Source: Akebia trifoliata (Eukaryota > Streptophyta > Magnoliopsida > Ranunculales > Lardizabalaceae). From it: a stretch of 64,000 nucleotides of DNA. This document shows positions 55,441-64,000 of the stretch, in pieces. The position numbers and the translations under genes are program-made. The stretch covers positions 25,217,163 to 25,281,162 of the forward strand of contig CM030713.1 of the NCBI GenBank assembly GCA_017979445.1. The letters are read 5' to 3'. Under the pieces are notes generated by a model, which did not search any database, was not told where the DNA came from, and was given only the letters and a program-made list of their open reading frames with translations. How positions within the stretch are numbered: the first letter of the stretch is position 1; the number at the start of each line of letters is the position of its first letter.

Positions 55441-57822
55441 CAAAAAAAAAAATGTTAGGGATTATTTACAAAGAAATCTTTTTGTCAGGGGTCACTAAGT
55501 TAGTCATGTTAGTATGATTTCAATTCCTTCTAGAATATGTTATTAGTAAGATTAGCCTTACTAACTCAGAAAGATTTCAATCCTTACTAAGGGTCGTTGA
55601 GATCATCTTGTGATATCCAAAAGCATGATCCAATGCCACAAGGATGTAGAGGACAAAATTCTTTGAACTTTGAAAAAGAAAAAACAAAAACAAAAAAATT
55701 AATTTGAATTTTGGAAGCTTGATAGCCATCCATTTTCTAAACTTTGGATCTACTACAAAAGAAAGAAGAAATAAAAAATTGAATTTTTTTTAGATATGAT
55801 TTTTTCCATAAAATCTAGAGGGCTGTAGTTTTGGATTGCCAATGTGTTAATGCATTTGATATCAATGTCCTTTAGTAAGAGTTGAAATCTTACCAAGTTA
55901 GTAATAAGGATTGTTTTTCTATTAAAAAGATTTATTATATTAATAAACAAAGACCCTTCTATTCTATAAAAACTGGAGTGAAAGCCGCCATCCCGAGAAA
56001 CGAGCAATGCTATGGGATTATCCACAATTATTCGTGCTTTAAAAAAAAAATCATCAGTTTTTTTTTTTAAATAATCGTGATTTAATTGATTGATGAGAAT
56101 ATCACGATTAAATTGAGATTTAAAAAATAAAAATAAATAAAAAACTATGACCATTTTTGTCACTATGATTTGGAGAGCCTTGCACCCCAGCTAAAAAAGT
56201 CCTAATAAATAATTATAATTTATTGATTTGGCCTACCACTCTTAACGACTTCAACGAAAGAAATTATTGACTCTTCATTGTAAGTATAGGACTTTTCTAG
56301 CTTCAACGAATGGTTGAGGTTCTCTATCCAATTAAAAGAGAGAGAAAAACACAAAATTCCAAGAGATAGGTACACATCTTCTAGGGATTAATTCATTTTT
56401 TGGGGATACAATTTCTCGGGAATGAATCCATAGCATCTCAACCGTCTGTTTCATGAGGTTAAATATTTCCCCATTCAATAACATGTGTATAAATTTTGTT
56501 TTGATTCATTCTTATTTAGACTTCTCAACTCAACTTGCAATTAAAGAAAAGTATAAGCAAGACTGAATGGGAAAAACTTCTGATAGGCATTTTTCTTGGT
56601 TCTCTCTCCCACCCCCCCCCCCCCCCCCCAAAAAAAAAAATGTTAGGGATTATTTACAAAGAAATCTTTTTGTCAGGGGTCACTAAGTTAGTCATGTTAG
56701 TATGATTTCAATTCCTTCTAGAATATGTTATTAGTAAGATTAGCCTTACTAACTCAGAAAGATTTCAATCCTTACTAAGGGTCGTTGAGATCATCTTGTG
56801 ATATCCAAAAGCATGATCCAATGCCACAAGGATGTAGAGGACAAAATTCTTTGAACTTTGAAAAAGAAAAAACAAAAACAAAAAAATTAATTTGAATTTT
56901 GGAAGCTTGATAGCCATCCATTTTCTAAACTTTGGATCTACTACAAAAGAAAGAAGAAATAAAAAATTGAATTTTTTTTAGATATGATTTTTTCCATAAA
57001 ATCTAGAGGGCTGTAGTTTTGGATTGCCAATGTGTTAATGCATTTGATATCAATGTCCTTTAGTAAGAGTTGAAATCTTACCAAGTTAGTAATAAGGATT
57101 GTTTTTCTATTAAAAAGATTTATTATATTAATAAACAAAGACCCTTCTATTCTATAAAAACTGGAGTGAAAGCCGCCATCCCGAGAAACGAGCAATGCTA
57201 TGGGATTATCCACAATTATTCGTGCTTTAAAAAAAAAATCATCAGTTTTTTTTTTTAAATAATCGTGATTTAATTGATTGATGAGAATATCACGATTAAA
57301 TTGAGATTTAAAAAATAAAAATAAATAAAAAACTATGACCATTTTTGTCACTATGATTTGGAGAGCCTTGCACCCCAGCTAAAAAAGTCCTAATAAATAA
57401 TTATAATTTATTGATTTGGCCTACCACTCTTAACGACTTCAACGAAAGAAATTATTGACTCTTCATTGTAAGTATAGGACTTTTCTAGCTTCAACGAATG
57501 GTTGAGGTTCTCTATCCAATTAAAAGAGAGAGAAAAACACAAAATTCCAAGAGATAGGTACACATCTTCTAGGGATTAATTCATTTTTTGGGGATACAAT
57601 TTCTCGGGAATGAATCCATAGCATCTCAACCGTCTGTTTCATGAGGTTAAATATTTCCCCATTCAATAACATGTGTATAAATTTTGTTTTGATTCATTCT
57701 TATTTAGACTTCTCAACTCAACTTGCAATTAAAGAAAAGTATAAGCAAGACTGAATGGGAAAAACTTCTGATAGGCATTTTTCTTGGTTCTCTCTCCCCC
57801 CCCCCCCCCCCCCCCCCCCCCT
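55441..57822. repeat. 1,188-bp tandem duplication bounded by poly-C/poly-A tracts
   Basis: tgttagggattatttac begins at 55453 and again at 56641; every stretch I compared up to about 56610/57798 is identical, including a 136-codon antisense frame (55753-56163 and 56941-57351). Runs of C (11, about 18, and about 26) stand at the left, middle and right borders. Either a recent duplication or an assembly artefact. The right copy is the upstream region of the second WAK. Confidence 0.92.
57676..57683 (+). promoter_or_regulatory. Candidate TATA box of the second WAK
   Basis: tataaatt 170 bases upstream of the ATG at 57853. A poly-C run lies between. The same box occurs at 56488-56495 in the left duplicate. 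Confidence 0.35.
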
Positions 57823-57852
57823 GTAGCATAAGAAGGAAAAAAAAGAAAGAAG

Positions 57853-59444
57853 ATGAAAGAAAGAATGGAAACCTTATTTACACAGCTTCTCTTGCTTCAT
57901 TTCATCCAGTTATTGTCCACCCCTGCGGTATCCCAAACCTCATTGCCTGAATGCCCGGAAAAATGTGGAACCGTAAACATTCCCTACCCTTTCAGCATCA
58001 GAAAAAATTGCTATAGGGATATCAGATGTAGCGTAACATGCAACAACACGACCTTTCCCACTTCGAAAGCCTTCCAAGGTAATGGTAACGTTGAGATTCT
58101 AAATATAACGCTAAACGAAGTGATCATAACTGGTCTGCACGGAATGGACAGTTATAATAGGCAAGGTCAAAGTACTCATCAAGTAAATGCATCCATCGAT
58201 TTGATGGAAATCCTACTAACCTTTTCATCCACCCAAAGCAAGTTCACAGCCATTCGGGTGTGACACAATTGCGATCCTCAGGGAGTCTAAGGTCAAAAAT
58301 TTCTCAAGTGGGTGCATATCGATTTGCAACAACGAAAATAGCGCGATCAATGGGTCTTGCTCCAGTATCGGTTGTTGCCAAACTTCTATTCCCAAAGGAC
58401 TTAAGAGTTACACCATGAGTCTCACGAGCAGTTACAATCATGTTAATTCATGGGAGTATAACAAATACGGCTACGCCTTCTTGGCTGATCAAAATTGGTT
58501 CACTTTCGAGCGATCGGAGATCTCTCCAATGATAGTAAATTCGATAATATACCCGTGGTGCTGGACTGGGCTATTGGGAAAGAGACGTGCCAAGAAGCTG
58601 AAAAAGGAAATTCAACATCTTATGCTTGTGGGCTGAATAGCTTCTGTGCTAATTCCATCAATGGCCCTGGTTATTGGTGTTTCTGCCTAAGCGGTTAAGA
58701 AGGGAACCCATATCTCCCACTAGGATGTCATGGTGAGTTTTCTCTATTTTACTTTAAATAAATATTTGTAAAAGAATAGAAACAAACAAATCGACAATGA
58801 AAGAAGGAAAAATAAGAACACTCAGATTTACGTGGAAAACCTTTCGGAAAAACCACGGGTAGAGAGAAGAAAATCTACTATGTCAAAACTGAATAATATA
58901 TGTATAAGGTTCGGCCAAACAACATATACATAAAAAAGGGAAACCCTAAAACATAATAGGTCCATACCGCGGGGACTCCGCCCCCGCACCCCAAACGAGC
59001 TCAGTGGTAGATTACGAGATCGGGCCTCTCAGCCCGATCCCTTCACTACCACCACAGAGCCCCAAAAATTTTTCATTATTTTATTTCACCACAAAATGTC
59101 GCACCGCGAACCTTTCAAACTTAGTCAATTAGAATTCAAGTCACACACTCAACAATATTAGCCAAAGGAAGCTTAATTGCTTAAACATTATTAAAACAAC
59201 ACATATGGTGCTATATAATGTGAGCTATCTTTCTTTTCCTGGTGATTAGTTATGATGAGCTTTAGTGATACAGATGTTGATGAGTATAATGATCTCCCTT
59301 GCAAGGAGATGGAGGTTTGTGTTAATATTCCAGCGAGTTATATCTGCTCTTGTCCAGAAGGCTACCATGATGATGATAGTACGGTAAACGAAACCCACTG
59401 CCACCGTCATACAAAACCAATTCCAGTGATAGAAATTGTTGTAG
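57853..59444 (+). pseudogene. Second WAK gene, truncated and frameshifted
   Basis: A WAK ectodomain in two exons (57853-58732 and 59274-59444), both ending in phase 1 at GT donors. Exon 1: signal peptide LLLLHFIQLLSTPAVS, CPEKCG/PYPFS GUB_WAK domain, GCCQTSIPKGLKSYT, YGYAFLADQNWFTF, and an EGF-like CGLNSFC...GYWCFC. Damage: an extra base near 58255 (ATTCGGG before TGT GAC), a second frame change near 58505-58525, and a stop at 58696 in the EGF loop. Exon 2 is a calcium-binding EGF whose first Cys reads Tyr (DVDEY). No membrane span or kinase follows in the next 4.5 kb. Unlike the left WAK, it has no intron inside PKG-LK. Confidence 0.85.
58733..59273. other. Intron of the second WAK
   Basis: GT..AG, 541 bp. 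Contains a short unexplained hairpin gagatcgggcctctcagcc cgatcccttc near 59020 and a possible transposon remnant. Confidence 0.6.
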
Positions 59445-59680
59445 GTAAGTGCCCATTTTAACATGATTTTATATGCAAGTTAATGGGATAGGCTCCACAG
59501 GAATCGATTGTTTACTAGTAATTCTCTCTCGTGGCCTTCAATTTCAGGAACTTATCTTGTTTACCCTTTGATTTCAAAGTCCTCAATGAGTGGAACCCTT
59601 GTGTTGTTGAATGTTATTTGTAATTTAACATCTACCTTGTGATGGACTCAAAAATAAATAAATAAATAAATATTAAGGAA
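59445..59680. other. No gene seen downstream of the WAK EGF exon
   Basis: The kinase exon expected here is absent. Confidence 0.6.
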
Positions 59681-59847
59681 AGAGTCAGGAGTAATATTGA
59701 AATTGACATCATTTCACACATCGGTGTGACCAAATATGCTTTTTTAATCCATAGTCATATCTCTGTGAAAAGCATCTTTCAGAACACTCATCCATGTCAG
59801 CAATGTGTGAAAGGAAGTCAATTTCAATGTTACTCGAGCATAACTCT
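59681..59847. mobile_element. Short inverted-repeat element (MITE family B), copy 2
   Basis: Ends agagtcaggagtaatattga and the reverse complement of caatgttactcgagcataac pair over most bases. Related to 10419-10580. Confidence 0.6.
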
Positions 59848-60466
59848 TTAGCGTAAGGGAAATTAACAAATAAATCCATAAGTTTGCCAAGTAAAGAAAA
59901 TAGGAATATTTTTAACTTATTATACCAAATTGCCCCATTTGCTACGGTAATTATGATTTTTTTACAAACTTTTCTATTTTTTTTTGTCTTCTCTCTTACT
60001 AGTGAATAAGGGTTTCAACTCGTCATTACGTTTCCTATCAATAACAATTCTCTTATGTTTTCAAACTGACGACGTGAATCATTTGATTTTAATCTAACTT
60101 ATAAATTAAGAGAGATTTTATTGCCACACCAATAGGTCATTGGGTGATTGCCTTAAGGCGCAAGTTGAGATAGGACTGCTCATAATTTTATTTTAGAAAT
60201 TTGGAAATTGCATTATGTCATATTGCGTTTACCGTACAATTGCGCTAAAACGATTCTCCGAACCTGTTGTTATATTCGACGGGTTTAAGCAGTCGTTATT
60301 TCCTTTACGACAATTGCATATACATGGTCGCTGTTTCTGATAGATCCGAACCATTGTAACAATTTTATTTGTGAAACGTAGGATCAACTCTCAAAATCAC
60401 GGTCACGATATGTAATTAAACGTAGCTAGCGACCTCAATTCGTTTCTCCTTATAATCCTTCTCTCT
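59848..60466. other. Intergenic, no gene seen
   Basis: AT-rich, nothing recognised. Confidence 0.5.
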
Positions 60467-60474
60467 CTCAATGA

Positions 60475-61524
60475 CATGGTTTTTAAACTCGTCCGAGACC
60501 GAGACGTATCGCCCGAGTTAACTCAGTATCACAGTTTAACGAGACCAACTCACAATGAGTCGTGAGACGACCGCGTATCGTGAGATATACGAGTCATTTT
60601 GGAAGATATTTTTGCAAGACTCGGACGAGACGAACAAGACATTACAGATTTTACGTTAACTTGCGAGACAAACGAGTTGTATCGGACGAGATTTTCAAAA
60701 TCTCGTCCGAGTTAACTGAGTTAACCGAATTTAGATTTTCAAAACTAAATGTAAAGTTTATATTTAGGTGCAAATGGATACGGATGGAAAATTATAACTG
60801 GTTCGGTTTTGGATCAAATCTATTTTTTGATAAATATCTAAAGGACTAGTATCCTTAATCCTTTTGCCCTTGATGGGTTGGGTTTGATCCGATCCATTGG
60901 CAATCTTAGCGGAATAACTTCCGATTCAATAAGAAATCTGAACCAAAAATCATATTGGATTGGTTTATGGGTAAATCATATCCAAATCCAATAATAGATG
61001 TGGATTGTGGATCAGTTTTATTGAAATCCGATAGGAGAATCCAATTGGACCACCCTTTTTCTGATTTTAAAAATAATAATAATGTTGAAGACCTCAAGCT
61101 TGGACCTCACATAAACACATCTAGTCATAAAAGTGTCATAGATCAAAAAAAAAAAAAAATGCATCTATGGCTCCTATCCACTTTCATATCAAGATTTGTG
61201 ATATGAGGTCCAATCTTGAAGTCACTCTAGCCCGACTCCAAAAACAATGCAAACACAACATAGGAAAACTATGAGTGTGTTAATATAAAAAATATAAGTT
61301 ATTTTTCCTATTTTTTAATTTTATATTTTTTGGGGGGTTCAATTTTTTAATAGGAATCAATTCTGAATTTTTCCTAAATTTTTCAGATTTTTTAAATGGT
61401 TAAAAACCATTGTTTCAACGTAGAAAGAGAACGAGACGACTCGATGAGACGAGACGTATCGTCCGAGTCAACTCGGTATCGGAGGTGAACGAGACGAGAC
61501 CAAATACCGAGTTTAAAAACCATG
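60475..61524. mobile_element. Non-autonomous hAT-like element, 1,050 bp
   Basis: Terminal inverted repeats CATGGTTTTTAAACTCG at both ends (17 of 17) with a perfect 8-bp target duplication ctcaatga (60467-60474 and 61525-61532). The interior has many GAGACGAG words and no transposase. Confidence 0.85.
61084..61237. mobile_element. Possible MITE inside the hAT-like element
   Basis: ttgaagacctcaagcttggacctcac pairs with the reverse complement of gtgatatgaggtccaatcttgaa, and tgcatctatggct resembles family B. Tentative. Confidence 0.35.
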
Positions 61525-61821
61525 CTCAATGACTCTGTCGTCTACGTGTAAAGAAGCAACTCAGACCACCAAAGCCCTAATTCTACCTCTATCAAACTCA
61601 CGTCAAAATCGAATTCAGGAAGAAAAGAGAGATCAGAACATATATGAGCAATCTAAGAGCAATTTTTCGCCCTCACAGTCTCCTCTTCATTCATCTGTTG
61701 TTGCAGAGACCGATCTCGATTACTGTTTTCTTTTCGAAACCTTTATTACGGATCATGTAAAATTTATTTGCCCTCTGTGTCATCTCCTTGGTTCAATCAT
61801 CCTGATTTTCGGAAGATTAAT

Positions 61822-61903
61822 ATGCTCTACAGTGTGAATTCAAGAAGAAAACTTGTTAGGGCATCGAAATGGGCAGATGAGAAATCTCCAAACGAAATGC
61901 TTG
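61822..61903 (+). CDS. Candidate first exon of an unidentified gene
   Basis: From ATG at 61822 the frame LYSVNSRRKLVRASKWADEK SPNEML ends at a good donor (ttg/gtaaat). The upstream region is UTR-like and the same frame stays open for over 150 bases before it. WADEKSP followed by a splice site reminds me of the start of some chloroplast J-proteins, but no second exon with an HPD motif is found in the window, so the identity is not supported. Confidence 0.2.
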
Positions 61904-62376
61904 GTAAATACTCACCTTTAAACTTTCAGATTTTTTGATTGAGAATGAGGTTATGGTTCTTCTCCCTTTATTGGTTTATTTTACCGTCTGATCGGATTTT
62001 TCAATTAAGAATCACTTTTTCCCTCTTACATAACGTAGTGGAAAACCCCAAAATCTTATTTAGCGTTTCACTTACTTCGTTCTCTCTCTCTCTCTCTCTT
62101 GTGTTTGTTTTGTGTTCAAGTGATTGAAGATTTAGCAACCTTCAATAAATGTTGCTCCGTTTATCTGTTTATTACAGCTTTTAAGGGAAATTTCTACTTA
62201 TTATTTGGATTTAAGTTGATTAGTATTATTGGGGAAAAATGGAAGTTATTTAGGTTGATTAGTATTTTTTTTATTTTAATGGAAAAATGAAAATTGAGAG
62301 ATAAGAATGAAAGATAAATAGATAATTATGGAAAATGGCTGGGGGTGTGAGTGGAGATTAATTGGTTGGGAGGTGA

Positions 62377-62900
62377 TTGGAGGGGATTTCAAGTGGACAA
62401 AGTTGTAATTCCAGAGAAGCTTTGGCGGAGTGGCGATTGAGCGAACAACTGGAGAGTGGTATACCGTCGACTTCACCCCCTTACTGGGACACTAGTGACA
62501 ATGATTGTGGTAAGCTATGCTCCTATTGTCCTTTTGTTTTTCCCTCCAATTCTATCAAGCCCGGATGTCCTGGATATCTATATATCGTGCAATCTAAAAA
62601 ACGGGAATTCATGGTTCAACTCCAGCTTGAAATCACAACGACGACCTTCACTCGAGGAAGTAGGCCCTGCCTTCCTTTCTTTAGGAATTATGTTTTCCAT
62701 AGATGCTAAAGGTGCTGCCTAGAAGTGCCTACTACTACACCACACTACACTTGGCTCTACACATTTACAGAGCTAACCCCTGTCCAGTGCCTGGCAGAGT
62801 TACGGGAACAGCCGTCTGATGGAAAACAACTTTCACGTTCGGTTCAGAGAGCACTTTTTTCGTTGAGAATTCCTCGTTCCCTTTCGTGTTAATTCCCTAT
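62377..62900 (+). other. Possible organellar DNA insertion with group II intron end
   Basis: GC content and wording differ from the surroundings. The 3' part holds a group II domain V-like hairpin (separate entry). Upstream, two overlapping open frames (62377-62709 and 62456-62722) match nothing I know. Organellar origin is inference from the hairpin. Confidence 0.35.
62810..62844 (+). ncRNA. Group II intron domain V-like hairpin
   Basis: agccgtctgatggaaaacaa ctttcacgttcggtt: AGC triad at the base, AGCCG/CGGTT lower stem, GAAA in the loop region and the CACGT/CGG side of domain V. Length 35, against 34 for the standard. Pairing of the upper stem is imperfect. Confidence 0.45.
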
Positions 62901-64000
62901 TACTTAGTTTTTAGTTTTAATTTACTACTAGTTTAATAAATTTTCCTACTCATTCAGTTGCTGTATTTTGTGGTTTACATTCATCACAAAAACGAAGTAA
63001 TAAAAAAATTAAGAAAAAAAAGGTGAGAGTAGAGATGGATTTGTGTTGTTCAATGAATTGGTGGGTTTTTCTAATTTTCGAGCTTATTAAATATTTAGAA
63101 GGGTTTACATGCCGAAAATTGATTCATTAATTTTTCTTGAGAGAGGCTTACTTTAAAAAATTAATTTATACTACAAGGGTTTTGAAGCATCCTCAAGCTT
63201 TTGTTGATAATTAGAGGCCCTCCTTTCAAAGATGGTGGATAAGATGGTGATGTCACATGCTAGATAATTTGCCTTGTTTATATTGATTTTTCTGGTTTAT
63301 ATGTTTTGATATTGTTCTTCATATATCCTTGTGTATGATCCTATGCAGTCACATCTATTATTTTGAAGGACTAGATACTAATGATTCAGTTTCAAACCAC
63401 TTTATTTTTTGTTTAATTGATGCATATAATAGATTATATCCATCTCTACTTGGATAATATTGGGTTCCTAAGATTGATTTTATTGACGAAAATGTAACAT
63501 ACAGTATTACTCTGACTTCTTTTCTTCTTTTTTTGGAGTTTACATACTGGGGACTCTTCGTGCATTCATATCCTAGCTAGAGTTATAAATCATTGCTTCT
63601 GATGTTAATTATTTTCATGTTCTTGACTATTTCCTGCTTGTTCTGCCCACATTCTATATTGTGAGTTCTATGATGAATTCCACAAGTAAAAAACTTGGAT
63701 TATTATTATTTTGTGTTCTACATGACTTCAATACTTAATATACCCTATCGTCTGCATTTATATATGATTTAACTGAACAATCGCCTTCTTTTTTCAACTC
63801 TATGGATACACCCAAATCTTCTATCTTTAGTTTGGGGAACTATATTGGAGTCAAAAGGACTTTAAAATAGGACACAACCAATACTGAGTATATAGAATGC
63901 ATCGTAGCACTGAAAGATAGAGCTGGTCCACTCCATTGATTATGGATCATATCTAATGTATTGTTCTCATTTAATTGATTGTTTTTTCTTCATAATTTTG
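62901..64000. other. Intergenic or intronic, no gene seen
   Basis: AT-rich with poly-pyrimidine stretches typical of plant introns, but no exon pair could be supported. Confidence 0.4.

Noticed and set aside
55753..56163. 136-codon frame, present twice
   Set aside because: AT-rich, no motif; its duplication is explained by the 1,188-bp tandem repeat.
57723..57950. Frame with a polyproline run
   Set aside because: Created by the poly-C tract; it overlaps the true WAK signal peptide in another frame.
59246..59464. Minus-strand frame
   Set aside because: Antisense of the calcium-binding EGF exon of the second WAK.

Overview
This window looks like nuclear DNA of a flowering plant. It is AT-rich and dominated by LTR retrotransposons, hAT and Mutator-like DNA elements. 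The host material is a wall-associated kinase (WAK) gene, a broken second WAK, a WAK exon fragment, and fragments of other plant nuclear gene families (HD-Zip IV START, FAM135/DUF676-type esterase). I found no tRNA, rRNA, CRISPR array or bacterial gene. There is a 100-N assembly gap at 53478-53577. All calls come from reading the sequence; no database search was run.

Layout. (1) 1-13918, minus strand: the 5' part of a WAK receptor kinase gene. Four exons read in phase up to the start of the kinase domain, and the rest lies beyond the left edge. Its intron 3 carries a degraded 7.0-kb Ty1/Copia element (1638-8681), and intron 1 carries MITEs. (2) 13989-22510: the WAK 5' flank. A 233-bp Mutator-like MITE (9-bp target duplication) is itself split by a 4.7-kb hAT transposon (8-bp target duplication) with a decayed transposase. 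(3) 22511-26328: an LTR with a primer-binding site from one Gypsy family, followed by a FAM135-like gene fragment. (4) 26329-47316, minus strand: a 21-kb Ogre/Tat-like Gypsy element with 2.1-kb LTRs. It has an extra ORF upstream of gag, a 51-60-bp minisatellite, gag, protease with G-patch, RT, RNase H, a second RNase H, and integrase. Its 3' region holds an intronless HD-Zip IV START-domain fragment in the same orientation. A 1.7-kb solo LTR of the family in (3) interrupts its RT gene. (5) 47840-54960, plus strand: remains of a related element with gag but no recognisable pol, a 106-bp tandem array able to form paired hairpins, a WAK exon fragment beside the N gap, and a 3' LTR. (6) 55441-57822: a 1,188-bp tandem duplication bounded by poly-C tracts, covering the upstream region of (7) the plus-strand WAK pseudogene (57853-59444). 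(8) 59445-64000: small inverted-repeat elements, including a 1,050-bp non-autonomous hAT-like element with an 8-bp target duplication, then a weakly supported first-exon candidate and a group II intron domain V-like hairpin that may mark organellar DNA.

How the parts relate. The three WAK pieces (minus at the left, fragment at 53.3 kb, plus at 57.9 kb) suggest a local WAK cluster enlarged and broken by transposons. Insertion order can be read in places: MITE before hAT; WAK intron before Copia; the Ogre-like element before the solo LTR. I did not find a convincing new biological system. The most unusual items are the transduced HD-Zip IV fragment, the FAM135 fragment next to an LTR, the hairpin minisatellite, and the exact tandem duplication upstream of the second WAK.
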